Positions 1-7,716 of a stretch of 12,129 bases of DNA are shown here, piece by piece; the stretch's first letter is position 1; the number at the start of each line of letters is the position of its first letter. Origin of the DNA: an uncultured Oscillospiraceae bacterium (GTDB lineage Bacteria; Bacillota; Clostridia; Oscillospirales; Oscillospiraceae). A program made the position numbers and the translations under genes. Where the stretch lies: NCBI GenBank assembly GCA_959022875.1, contig CAUFAM010000014.1:1-12129 (forward strand), written 5' to 3'. The notes below the pieces were generated by a model, which was given only the letters and a program-made list of their open reading frames with translations, had not been told where the DNA came from and did no database searches.

Positions 1-825
1 GGCATAGCGCAGCGCAGTAAGCTTTTCCCCCAGCTCCGCCAACTGGGGCCCCAGCTTAGCTACCGAGCGCACCACCCCCTCTGCTTCCGCAATCAGGTCG
101 CAGGCGCCCCGGCTGTCCTCACCGCCCAGGAGGGAAAACTGCGCCTCCTGGATGGCCTCCATCAGCTTTCCGGCACTGCGCAGCATGGTTTTTCGGGCGT
201 CCAGCTCCTCATCCTCGCCAGGCTTCAGCTCCGCCCGTTCCAGCTCCCGGATCTGATATTCCAGGGTGTCCACCCGGCGGGAGCGCTCGGCCTCGTCCAT
301 CTCCAGGGCGGAAATCTGCCTGCGCAGGGAAGCGACCTCGCCGTAGGCTTTTTGGTAATCCTCCAAGAGTCTCCCGGTTTTTCCGAACCGGTCCAGATAG
401 CCCAGATGGGTCTCCGGATCCAGCAGCTGCTGGCCGTCGTGCTGGCCGTGGATATTCAGAAGCTGCCGCCCCAGCTGGCGCAGCTGGGCCACGGTAATGG
501 GGCGGCCGTTGACCCGGCACACATTCCGTCCGTCTCCATGGAGCTCACGCTGGAGCATAAGCTCCTCGCCTAGGTTAGAAAACCCGTTTTCCTCCAGCCA
601 GGCGATCGGCAGCGCCCCGGTAAAGCAGGCGGACACCAGAGCGCTTTTGGCCCCGGTACGGATGAGCTCCCGGCTGGTGCGCTCCCCCAAAACGGCCCCG
701 ATGGCGTCGATGACGATGGATTTTCCCGCACCCGTCTCACCGGTGAGCACATTGAAGCCTGGGTCAAAGGTAATGTCAGCCGACTGGATAATGGCAATAT
801 TTTCAATATGGAGCAGCGAAAGCAT
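1..825 (-). CDS. recN: DNA repair protein RecN, N-terminal half (cut by window edge)
   Basis: RecN is an SMC-like ATPase that acts early in double-strand break repair and recombination in the cytoplasm. The visible 275 codons hold the N-terminal ATPase lobe. It begins MLSLLHIENIAII, a typical RecN/SMC start, and has a Walker A motif GETGAGKS at residues 29-36. The conserved segment LLNIHGQHDGQQLLD follows around residue 120, then a charged heptad-like stretch entering the coiled coil. RecN is usually about 550-570 residues, so the distal coiled coil and the Walker B half lie beyond position 1. The ATG at 825 is chosen because AAGGAGG sits about 9 nt upstream. The gene follows argR after a 30-nt gap, the usual Firmicutes argR-recN order. 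Identification is very secure; the frame stays open to the window edge. Confidence 0.95.
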   Translation of the reverse strand, partial: MLSLLHIENIAIIQSADITFDPGFNVLTGETGAGKSIVIDAIGAVLGERTSRELIRTGAKSALVSACFTGALPIAWLEENGFSNLGEELMLQRELHGDGRNVCRVNGRPITVAQLRQLGRQLLNIHGQHDGQQLLDPETHLGYLDRFGKTGRLLEDYQKAYGEVASLRRQISALEMDEAERSRRVDTLEYQIRELERAELKPGEDEELDARKTMLRSAGKLMEAIQEAQFSLLGGEDSRGACDLIAEAEGVVRSVAKLGPQLAELGEKLTALRYA

Positions 826-855
826 CTCCTCTTGCCTCCTTGTTCCCTGCCCGGC

Positions 856-1308
856 TTATTTCAGCAGCTTATGGATTTCCGCGCTGAACTGCTGGGCGGC
901 GGCGTTGTCCCGCATGATCAAAATGCCCGTATCGTCTCCCGCCAGGCTGCCTACCATCCCCTCGATGTCCATTCCATCCAGGGCGGAACAGGCAGCTGAG
1001 GCCAGACCGGGCATGGTGCGCACCACCACCAGGTTTTGGGCCACATCGGCGGAGACCACACCCTCTTTGAAAATGGTGCGCAGCCGGGCGTCCACCGCTG
1101 CAGAGGGCTTACGCTCGGAGAGGGTATAACGGTAGCCGCCGGTCTTGGACAGCTCCTTGACCATGCGCAGCTCCTTAATGTCCCGGGAAATGGTTGCCTG
1201 GGTGGTGGAGAACCCCCGGGCCCTCAGCTCTTCCAGAAGCTGATCCTGGGTCTCCACATCCATGGACTGAATAATCTTAATGATCTCACCCTGACGCGCA
1301 TTTTTCAC
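856..1308 (-). CDS. argR: Arginine repressor ArgR (AhrC)
   Basis: ArgR is the arginine-responsive hexameric regulator of arginine synthesis and catabolism. The 150-residue length is normal for the family. The N-terminal winged helix-turn-helix contains STTQATISRDIKEL (residues 34-47), with the DNA-contacting Ser-Arg pair at 41-42. The C-terminal oligomerisation and arginine-binding domain shows GLASAACSALD and the AGDDT signature (123-127) that supplies the arginine-binding aspartates. Translation starts at GTG 1308, overlapping the nadK stop in a GTGA quartet (1305-1308), with AGGAGG about 9 nt upstream inside nadK. That implies translational coupling to nadK. The gene lies far down the nusB operon, so it is likely co-transcribed with it; no separate promoter was seen inside nadK. 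Confidence 0.96.
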   Translation of the reverse strand: MKNARQGEIIKIIQSMDVETQDQLLEELRARGFSTTQATISRDIKELRMVKELSKTGGYRYTLSERKPSAAVDARLRTIFKEGVVSADVAQNLVVVRTMPGLASAACSALDGMDIEGMVGSLAGDDTGILIMRDNAAAQQFSAEIHKLLK

Positions 1309-2177
1309 GGAACCATCCCTCCTAATTTTTGATTGATAATTTCATAAAAGCTCCGGTCGGCCAGCCTGGCCAGCCGGGTGCAGTGTTCCGACTTGCTGAT
1401 CTCCACCCGGTCTCCGCTGCTCAGGCGAACCGCCTTGCCGCCATCAACTGACAAGTATAAATACTTGCGGGTCGATTTTGGGATCTGAGCGGTGATGACC
1501 CGCCCGGAATTCAGCACCATAGCCCGGGCGGCCAGCTGATGGGCACAGACCGGAGTGATAATCATGCACTGGGAGGTGGGCTCCACAATGGGGCCGCCTG
1601 CGGACATGGAATAGGCGGTGGAGCCGGTGGGCGTGGAGATAATTACCCCGTCTCCCATGATGGTAGATACCTTCATATGGTCGGCCAGTACCTCCACCTC
1701 GGCCACCCGGGCCATGGAGCCCTTGGAGATGACCGCATCGTTGAGTGCCAGGTCCCGGCTGATCTCCCGGCTGCCCCGCATGACCCGCACATCCAGCATC
1801 ATACGCTCTTCAATGGTAAACATGCCATGGGCCAGAGGGGCCAGCATGGACAGCTCTCCGCGCTCCAGCTCGGCCATAAACCCCACGCTGCCCATATTGA
1901 CGCCCAGAATGGGTACCCTGTAAAGGACCGCGTCCCGGGCGGCATGGAGGATGGTACCATCTCCGCCAAAGCAGATGAGAAGATTTGCCGTGGGCAGTTC
2001 CTGCTCCATCACCGATAAATTGACCTGCTTGGGCAAATCCAGCCGGTCCCCTTTTTTGGGCTGAAAGGGCAGGCATAGCACGCTTTGTGCCCCGGCATGT
2101 TCCAGTACCCGCTTGGCCTCCAGCGCAGCCCGGAGCCCCCGGTCCCGGTAGGGGTTGGAGCTGAGGACAATCTTCAT
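1305..2177 (-). CDS. nadK: NAD kinase
   Basis: NAD kinase phosphorylates NAD to NADP in the cytoplasm, the only known route to NADP. The protein has 290 residues, usual for bacterial NadK. Diagnostic motifs are in the expected order: GGDGT at 71-75 (phosphate and NAD binding), NMGSVGF at 94-100, NDAVI at 146-150, and GDG followed by STPTGSTAYSMSAGGP at about 175-195. The ATG at 2177 overlaps the tlyA stop as ATGA (2174-2177), and its own stop overlaps the argR GTG. It therefore sits in a chain of 4-nt overlaps (tlyA, nadK, argR) consistent with coupled translation. The order tlyA-nadK-argR-recN is familiar in Clostridia. NADPH is consumed by DXP reductoisomerase, the step after Dxs, so a metabolic link within the operon is possible but is only inferred. 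Confidence 0.96.
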   Translation of the reverse strand: MKIVLSSNPYRDRGLRAALEAKRVLEHAGAQSVLCLPFQPKKGDRLDLPKQVNLSVMEQELPTANLLICFGGDGTILHAARDAVLYRVPILGVNMGSVGFMAELERGELSMLAPLAHGMFTIEERMMLDVRVMRGSREISRDLALNDAVISKGSMARVAEVEVLADHMKVSTIMGDGVIISTPTGSTAYSMSAGGPIVEPTSQCMIITPVCAHQLAARAMVLNSGRVITAQIPKSTRKYLYLSVDGGKAVRLSSGDRVEISKSEHCTRLARLADRSFYEIINQKLGGMVP

Positions 2178-2983
2178 GCCTCCTCCTCCTTCCAGACACT
2201 GTGGGACTGCTCCACCAGGGCCTTCAAATCTCCCTCATAGGCGGGGCCCTCCCCTGCCCGAAGGTAACCTAAGTACTCAATGTTGCCCTCCGGGCCTTTA
2301 ATTGGTGAAAAGGTAATATCCTTTACAGTAAATCCAGCACTTGCCGCATGGCCGAGGAAGTGCTCCAAAACCTCCAGGTGAACCTGGGGGTCACGCACCA
2401 CACCATGCTTGCCCACCTTTTCCTTCCCCGCCTCAAACTGGGGCTTTACCAGGCACACCGCCTCACCACCCTCCTTCATGAGGGGGCGCAGCGCGGGCAA
2501 AATCAGATTCAGGGAGATGAAGGATACATCCACGGAAAAGAAGTCCAGTTCTTCCGGGATCTGCTCCCGGGTCAGATAGCGGGCATTGGTACGCTCCATA
2601 CAGACCACCTGGGGGTGGGTGCGAAGACGCCAATCCAGCTGATTATATCCCACGTCCACGGCGTAGACCTTGCTGGCCCCATTCTGGAGCATACAGTCGG
2701 TGAATCCGCCGGTGGACGCGCCGATGTCGGCGCACACCGCCCCCTTCAGGGCAATGGGCCACAGGGACATGGCCTTTTCCAGTTTCAGGCCGCCGCGGCT
2801 CACATAGCGCAGCGCCTTTCCCCGGACCTCCAGCTGATCCTCAGGCTTTACCGGAGCCCCAGCCTTGGTCTGCTTCTGGCCATTTACATAGACGAGCCCC
2901 GCCATAATGACCGCCTGGGCCTTTTGACGGCTCTCCGCCAGTCCGCGCTGCGTCAGCGCCACATCCAGCCGCTCCTTAGCCAT
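2174..2983 (-). CDS. tlyA: TlyA/YqxC family rRNA 2'-O-methyltransferase-like protein
   Basis: TlyA-family proteins are S-adenosylmethionine-dependent RNA methyltransferases; characterised members 2'-O-methylate 16S and 23S rRNA, and the family is also annotated as hemolysin A. The 269-residue protein has an N-terminal S4 RNA-binding domain (about residues 4-52), a YVSRGGLKLEKA linker (about 60-71) and an FtsJ/RrmJ-type Rossmann domain. Motif I is DIGASTGGF at 86-94, followed by VDVGYNQLDWR and KPQFEAGK. The open frame reaches back to 3025, but ATG 2983 is preferred: it begins MAKERLDVALTQRGL like family members and has GGGAGG about 7-9 nt upstream. It overlaps the last 8 nt of dxs. Substrate specificity cannot be decided from sequence; a Firmicutes YqxC-like role is the cautious reading. 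Confidence 0.93.
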   Translation of the reverse strand: MAKERLDVALTQRGLAESRQKAQAVIMAGLVYVNGQKQTKAGAPVKPEDQLEVRGKALRYVSRGGLKLEKAMSLWPIALKGAVCADIGASTGGFTDCMLQNGASKVYAVDVGYNQLDWRLRTHPQVVCMERTNARYLTREQIPEELDFFSVDVSFISLNLILPALRPLMKEGGEAVCLVKPQFEAGKEKVGKHGVVRDPQVHLEVLEHFLGHAASAGFTVKDITFSPIKGPEGNIEYLGYLRAGEGPAYEGDLKALVEQSHSVWKEEEA

Positions 2984-4829
2984 GTCCCAGCACCTCCCTT
3001 GCATGTTTTGCGATGCTCTCTCCATCCAGGGAGAGTTCCTTCTTCAGCAGCTCCGTCTTTCCGTGGTGCACAAAGCCCTCCCCACAGTTGAGCAGCTTCA
3101 CCTTTGCAGAAATACACTCCTGCTCCAACAGGGCAGCCAGGCGCTGGCCCACGCAGCCATGGGCCGCCGCTTCCTCTGCCACCAACAGTCTACCGGTCTT
3201 CTGCACCGACCGGATAACTTCAGTACCATCAAGTGGTGTAAGCTGATTTAGCTTTACAACTTCCGCCTGGATTCCACTCTCAGCCAAAAGCTGGGCAGCC
3301 TCCAGAACCTGATTGATCTCCACCCCGTAGCTTACCAGGGTAATGTCTTTGCCCGGACGCAGTACGCTGGATGGCACTTCCCCGCAGCAGCCGGTATAGG
3401 CCCCTTCTCCGCCCCGGGGATAGCGCACCGCAACAGGGCCCTCCAGGTGCAGCACAGCCCGACGGAGCATCTCCTCCAGTTCTGCAAAACTGGCGGGGGC
3501 CAGAACGGTCATATAGGGGACGCTGTCCAGATAGGCCGCGTCAAAGACGCCGTGGTGGGTCTCCCCGTCTTCGCCGACCAGACCGGCCCGGTCTACACCC
3601 AACACCACATGGAGGTTGCTCAGTGCTACATCGTGCAGGAGCATGTCATAGCTGCGCTGAAGGAAGGTGGAATACACCGCGAAGACCGGCACTGCCCCCT
3701 CCTTTGCCATTCCCGCAGCCATGGAGACCGCGCAGCCCTCCGCAATCCCCACGTCAAAAAAGCGCTCCGGGAACCGCCGGGCAAAGCCCTCCAGCCCCGT
3801 CCCGCTGACCATAGCGGCGGTGATGGCACACACCCGGCCATCCTCCTCCGCCAAGCGGGTAAGGGTCTTGCCGAAGACCGCCGAGAAATTTTCGCCGCCC
3901 GGCTTTTTGGCCTTTCCGGTGATGGGATCAAAGGGTGACACCCCATGGAAGGCATCGGGATTCTCCTCCGCAGGTAGAAAGTCTTTTCCCTTAACAGTCT
4001 TTACATGGAGCAGGACCGGCTCATTCAGATCCCTGGCATAGCGGAGAATATCCGTCAGCTCCGCAAGGTTGTGTCCATCCACCGGCCCCAGATAGCGAAA
4101 GCCCATGTTTTCAAACATACTGCAGGGCAGCAGGCTCTGCTTGAGGGCCTGCTTGACCTTATGAATGACTTTATAGGCTGCCCGCCCAGGGGCAGTGGCC
4201 GCCATAAAATTCTGGTAATGCTTTTTAAAGGCCCGGTACTGGGGGCGCAGGCGCTGCCGTGCCAGATGGTCGGCCACGCCGCCTACATTTGGGGTAATGG
4301 ACATGCCGTTGTCATTGAGGATGACCAGCATTTGCTCCCCGCACTCCCCCGCGTTGGACAATCCCTCATAGGCCAGTCCGCCGGTGAGGGCGCCGTCCCC
4401 GATGAGGGCGATGACCTTGTAGTTCTCTCCCGTCAAGCGCCGGGCCCGGGCCATTCCCAGGGCCACCGCCACGGAGTTGGAAGCGTGTCCGGCGATGAAG
4501 GCATCGTGGACACTTTCGGTGGGCTTGGGAAATCCGGCAATCCCGCCGTATTGACGTATCGTAGACATCTGCTCCCACCGGCCGGTAAGCATTTTATGGG
4601 GGTAGCACTGATGTCCCACATCAAAGACCAGCCGGTCCTTCGCCGTATCAAACACCCGGTGAATGGCCACCGTCAGCTCCACCGCCCCTAGGTTGGAAGC
4701 CAGATGTCCGCCCGTTTGGGACACCTGCTCCACCAGATCATGGCGCAGCTTTTTGCAAAGCTGGTTTGCCTCCTGATCGCTGATTCCATCCAGCAAAGGC
4801 CGTGTTTGTGTTTCTTCTCTCTTTGTCAA
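2976..4829 (-). CDS. dxs: 1-deoxy-D-xylulose-5-phosphate synthase
   Basis: Dxs condenses pyruvate and glyceraldehyde 3-phosphate to 1-deoxy-D-xylulose 5-phosphate using thiamine diphosphate, the first step of the MEP isoprenoid pathway. From the proposed start the protein has 617 residues, normal for the family. It shows DVGHQCYPHKMLTGR (from about 70), the ThDP/Mg motif GDGALTGG (144-151) with NDNGMSI (172-178), GPVDGHNL, HVKTVKGKDFLPAE, the catalytic-glutamate segment FDVGIAEGCA (Glu near 364), then LVGEDGETHHG and AVRYPRGG. Two starts compete. TTG 4829 has GAGGGG about 7 nt upstream, while GTG 4844 adds five residues but lacks a clear Shine-Dalgarno. TTG is favoured by spacing only. The gene follows the PAP2-like gene after about 39 nt and overlaps tlyA by 8 nt. 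Confidence 0.96.
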   Translation of the reverse strand: MTKREETQTRPLLDGISDQEANQLCKKLRHDLVEQVSQTGGHLASNLGAVELTVAIHRVFDTAKDRLVFDVGHQCYPHKMLTGRWEQMSTIRQYGGIAGFPKPTESVHDAFIAGHASNSVAVALGMARARRLTGENYKVIALIGDGALTGGLAYEGLSNAGECGEQMLVILNDNGMSITPNVGGVADHLARQRLRPQYRAFKKHYQNFMAATAPGRAAYKVIHKVKQALKQSLLPCSMFENMGFRYLGPVDGHNLAELTDILRYARDLNEPVLLHVKTVKGKDFLPAEENPDAFHGVSPFDPITGKAKKPGGENFSAVFGKTLTRLAEEDGRVCAITAAMVSGTGLEGFARRFPERFFDVGIAEGCAVSMAAGMAKEGAVPVFAVYSTFLQRSYDMLLHDVALSNLHVVLGVDRAGLVGEDGETHHGVFDAAYLDSVPYMTVLAPASFAELEEMLRRAVLHLEGPVAVRYPRGGEGAYTGCCGEVPSSVLRPGKDITLVSYGVEINQVLEAAQLLAESGIQAEVVKLNQLTPLDGTEVIRSVQKTGRLLVAEEAAAHGCVGQRLAALLEQECISAKVKLLNCGEGFVHHGKTELLKKELSLDGESIAKHAREVLGHG

Positions 4830-4868
4830 GGTATAACCCCTCACATCTCAATTCAGCTTAAGCATTCC

Positions 4869-5327
4869 TTACAAAATGACCGGTCCCGCCAGACCGATAA
4901 TACTGCCCAGCACAGCCCCGGCAATCACCTGGGGCAGCGTGTGGCCAAGGCTCTCATTGAGCCGCTTGCAGTTTTTCAGCTCCTGGGGAACCTGATCCAT
5001 ATGCTCGATCATGTAATTGAGCACCTTGGCCTGTTCCCCGGCACAGCGGCGCACATTGCAGGCATCGTACATGACCACCAGGGCCATGGCAGCCGATAGG
5101 GAAAACATGGGATCCCGCCAGCCGCATACCTGTCCGATGGACATGGTAGCGGCGCAGACAAAGGCGGAATGGGAGCTGGGCATGTCACCGCTGCCCACCA
5201 TCCGCTTTAGGTCTAGATTCCGGTTTGCCACAAAATGCAGCAGCGTCTTGATAACTTGAGCCACAAACCAGGCAAATATGGCCAGATCCAACGTAAGATT
5301 CCCCACCAGAAAACCGGTATGATCCAT
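4869..5327 (-). CDS. Divergent PAP2 family (DUF212/YuiD-like) membrane protein
   Basis: This 152-residue protein belongs to the divergent PAP2 family (DUF212), related in fold to PAP2 acid phosphatases and vanadium haloperoxidases. It has an N-terminal hydrophobic segment (about 10-32), a GSGDMPSSHSAF motif near residue 46 that matches the phosphatase PSGH motif, a YDACNVRRCAGEQA segment near 88, and a C-terminal GHTLPQVIAGAVLGSIIGLAG segment corresponding to the second PAP2 histidine region followed by a membrane helix. The length is typical. ATG 5327 starts 48 nt after the ispA open frame ends; only a modest GTGGGG precedes it. Family function is not settled. Its place between ispA (prenyl diphosphate synthesis) and dxs suggests a phosphatase acting on isoprenyl or lipid phosphates, which is inference from context. 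Confidence 0.9.
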   Translation of the reverse strand: MDHTGFLVGNLTLDLAIFAWFVAQVIKTLLHFVANRNLDLKRMVGSGDMPSSHSAFVCAATMSIGQVCGWRDPMFSLSAAMALVVMYDACNVRRCAGEQAKVLNYMIEHMDQVPQELKNCKRLNESLGHTLPQVIAGAVLGSIIGLAGPVIL

Positions 5328-5375
5328 CGTTACCCCACTTTCTCTCCCAAAGGGAGTCCGCTATGGTTCATCCTG

Positions 5376-6257
5376 TCAACAATCAATTGGTGCGCTTGGC
5401 CAGTGACTGGGCCAGCCAAATGAGGAACGCCCCATTCTCAAAGCCGTCCAGGGCATGGCACGCTGGGTCAGTTCCTCCACCAGCGCCCGGCTCCCCTCCA
5501 GCCCAAGGGCAGTGACGAAGGTAGTTTTTTCGTTGGCGCGGTCGGAACCCACGTTCTTGCCCAGCTCCTCATCGGTGCTGGTGACGTCCAGAATGTCGTC
5601 CTGAACCTGGAAGGCCCGGCCCAGGGCCTGGGCGTACTCCCGCACCTTCTGCAGCTGCTCCTGGGTACCGCCTGCGGCAATGCACCCCAGCTCCGCTGCC
5701 GCGGAAATGAGTGCGCCCGTCTTCAGGCTCTGAAGCTGCTCCAGCTCCCCGCGGGTCATGGAACGCCCCTCCCCCGCCATATCCAGGGCCTGGCCGCCTA
5801 CCATCCCTCCGGGGCCGGCGTTCCGGGCCAGGCAGGCCACCGCATCGACAATCCGCTGCAGGGGGAGCTCCGCCTTGGTAAGCTGCTCAAAGGCGGCGGT
5901 CAGCAGACCGTCTCCCGCCAGAATGGCCGTAGCTTCGCCATAGACCACATGGTTGGTGGGACGCCCACGGCGCAGCTGGTCGTCATCCATGGCGGGCAGG
6001 TCATCATGAATGAGGGAATAGGTATGGATCATCTCCAAAGCACAGGCAAAGGGCAGCGCTGCCTCAGGATCTCCGCCGCACATGCGGCACACCTCCAGGG
6101 CCAGAACCGGGCGGATCCGCTTCCCCCCGGCTAGAAGGGAATACTCCATCGCCTCCTGAAGATCGGCATAGCGCAGCTCGTCCCGGAACATACCAGCCAG
6201 GCGCTGCTCAACCATGGCCCGGTCGCGGGCCATTAACTCTGTAAAGTCTTTTTCCAT
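5376..6257 (-). CDS. ispA: Polyprenyl (farnesyl/geranyl) diphosphate synthase with probable 3' frameshift
   Basis: IspA-type trans-prenyltransferases condense isopentenyl diphosphate with allylic diphosphates to form geranyl/farnesyl diphosphate. The 293-residue frame contains LLAGGKRIRP (41-50), the first aspartate-rich motif DDLPAMDDD (85-93), GEATAILAGDGLLT (108-120), the second aspartate-rich motif QDDILD (219-224) and GKNVGSDRANEKTTF. ATG 6257 is preferred over the longer open frame: it lies 1 nt after the xseB TGA, has GGGAG about 10 nt upstream and begins MEKDFTELM like relatives. After Met268 the frame reads a proline- and tryptophan-rich tail of 25 residues unlike the family. The adjacent frame instead encodes LDGFENGAFLIWLAQSLAKR then TN and stops at 5383-5385, the expected C-terminus. 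One base therefore appears to be missing near 5451-5454. Confidence 0.93.
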   Translation of the reverse strand: MEKDFTELMARDRAMVEQRLAGMFRDELRYADLQEAMEYSLLAGGKRIRPVLALEVCRMCGGDPEAALPFACALEMIHTYSLIHDDLPAMDDDQLRRGRPTNHVVYGEATAILAGDGLLTAAFEQLTKAELPLQRIVDAVACLARNAGPGGMVGGQALDMAGEGRSMTRGELEQLQSLKTGALISAAAELGCIAAGGTQEQLQKVREYAQALGRAFQVQDDILDVTSTDEELGKNVGSDRANEKTTFVTALGLEGSRALVEELTQRAMPWTALRMGRSSFGWPSHWPSAPIDC

Positions 6258-6258
6258 G

Positions 6259-6492
6259 TCACTCAGCTCCCTGGAACGGTTCTTCCGTAATCTGGCCATC
6301 CTGGCCCTGGGTAAGAAGGGTTACCTTCTGCTCGGCTTCATCCAGCTGGGCGGTACACTCCCGCAGCAGCTTCGCCCCCTCCTCAAACAGCTTCATAGCC
6401 TCTTCCAAAGGGGCGTCTCCCCGCTCCAGCAGGCCAACGATCTCCTCCAGACGAGCCACAGAGCCCTCAAAATTCAGCTTCTTTTTCGCCAT
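6259..6492 (-). CDS. xseB: Exodeoxyribonuclease VII small subunit
   Basis: XseB is the small subunit of exonuclease VII; several copies bind one XseA chain to form a single-strand-specific exonuclease that cuts DNA in both directions into oligonucleotides. At 77 residues it has the usual length. It shows the family pattern NFEGSVARLEEIVGLLERGD, then PLEEAMKLFEEGAKLLREC, an amphipathic helical hairpin. A short acidic, Gln-rich tail follows. ATG 6492 has GAGGAG about 9 nt upstream, inside the end of xseA. The gap from the xseA stop is 6 nt, and the xseB stop is 1 nt from the ispA start, so the three genes are packed for coupled translation. Confidence 0.95.
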   Translation of the reverse strand: MAKKKLNFEGSVARLEEIVGLLERGDAPLEEAMKLFEEGAKLLRECTAQLDEAEQKVTLLTQGQDGQITEEPFQGAE

Positions 6493-6498
6493 CCGGCC

Positions 6499-7716
6499 TC
6501 ACTCCTCTTCGTTTGATCCTCCGCTGATCCGGCAGTCAAGCTGCCCGTCCGATACCTTCAGCGTAAAATGTTCTCCAGGTTGTCCATCCCGCACCGAGGC
6601 AATGACTCCGCCGCCGTCTTTCATGGCAATGGAATAGCCCCGGCCCAGCACTTTAAGCGGACTCATGGCGTCCAGAGCGGCACTGAGCTTGCCAAGCCTT
6701 TCCCGCTGGGAGGATACACTCCGCTCAAGCCCGTGTAGCAGGCGGCGGCTCTGGTAGTCCAGCAACAGTCGTTTGTCCTTAAAGTAGGCGCCCGGCTCCG
6801 TCATGGCCCGGCTGGTCCCCAGCCGGTTCAGGGTACGGCGGTTTTGCTCCAGGCGCTTGGCCACACTTCCCTGGAGGCGCTGGCCCAAAACAGCCAGGCT
6901 GCTTCTCATATCTTCCTGGTCCGGCACCGCCAGCTCAGCGGCATTGGAGGGCGTGGAAGCCCGCAGATCCGCCACAAAATCGGAGATGGTTACATCGGGC
7001 TCGTGACCCACAGCGGAAATTACCGGGATCTCTGAGTGGTAAATGGCCCGGGCCACCACTTCTTCATTAAAGGCCCACAGATCCTCCATGGAGCCGCCGC
7101 CCCGGCCAGTGATGATAAGCTGCGCCACTGCGTTCTCGTTGGCCCAGCGAATGGCAGCGGCAATTTCCTCTGCCGCTCCTGCCCCCTGGACCCGCACCGG
7201 GAGAACTCTCACCTGTGCCATGGGCCACCTGGCCCGGAGGATCCGGATCATGTCCCGTACCGCCGCTCCTGCCGGAGAGGTGATCAGGGCAATGGTATTG
7301 GGGAATACGGGAATAGGCTTTTTGTGTGCAGGGTCAAAAAGGCCCTCCCGGGAGAGTTTTTCTTTTAACTGCTCGAAAGCCAGGTACAGATCCCCTACCC
7401 CCTCTGGGGTTAGGCGGGAACAGTAGAGCTGATACTGGCCGTCCCTGGGAAAAACGGTGACCCGTCCGGCGGCAATGACCTGCATGCCGTTTTCCGGGCG
7501 AAACCGCAGAGAGGCCGCATCCCCCCGGAACATCACGCACCGCAGACTCCCCTCCCGGTCTTTCAGGGAAAAATAGTGGTGCCCGGAGGGGTACATCTTA
7601 TAGTTGGACAGCTCCCCCCGCACCAGCAGGCCGGACAGCAGCCGGTCCTGATCCATAAAACCCTTGATATACTGGCTCACCTGGGAGGGGCTGAGAATGG
7701 GGGCAGAACGGTTCAT
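6499..7716 (-). CDS. xseA: Exodeoxyribonuclease VII large subunit
   Basis: XseA is the catalytic subunit of exonuclease VII, which degrades single-stranded DNA and works with XseB. The 405-residue protein has an N-terminal OB-fold DNA-binding domain (about 1-105, with GELSNYKMYPSGHHYFSLKD near 34-53), then the catalytic domain with ALITSPAGAAVRDM (about 143-156), TGRGGGSMEDLWAFNEE (203-219) and SAVGHEPDVTISDFVADLRA (234-253). A long heptad-rich coiled coil and a C-terminal PLKVLGRGYSIA segment finish it. The open frame extends to 7815, but ATG 7716 is chosen: it overlaps the TsaD-like stop as ATGA (7713-7716), has GGGGAGGG about 7 nt upstream, and gives the normal N-terminus. Confidence 0.96.
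   Translation of the reverse strand: MNRSAPILSPSQVSQYIKGFMDQDRLLSGLLVRGELSNYKMYPSGHHYFSLKDREGSLRCVMFRGDAASLRFRPENGMQVIAAGRVTVFPRDGQYQLYCSRLTPEGVGDLYLAFEQLKEKLSREGLFDPAHKKPIPVFPNTIALITSPAGAAVRDMIRILRARWPMAQVRVLPVRVQGAGAAEEIAAAIRWANENAVAQLIITGRGGGSMEDLWAFNEEVVARAIYHSEIPVISAVGHEPDVTISDFVADLRASTPSNAAELAVPDQEDMRSSLAVLGQRLQGSVAKRLEQNRRTLNRLGTSRAMTEPGAYFKDKRLLLDYQSRRLLHGLERSVSSQRERLGKLSAALDAMSPLKVLGRGYSIAMKDGGGVIASVRDGQPGEHFTLKVSDGQLDCRISGGSNEEE

Noticed and set aside
2348..3091. 247-codon plus-strand open frame opposite tlyA
   Set aside because: Shadow of tlyA and the dxs end; no recognisable motif.
4005..4691. 228-codon plus-strand open frame opposite dxs
   Set aside because: Antisense to the conserved ThDP-binding half of Dxs; low-complexity His/Gly/Gln composition and no ribosome binding site.
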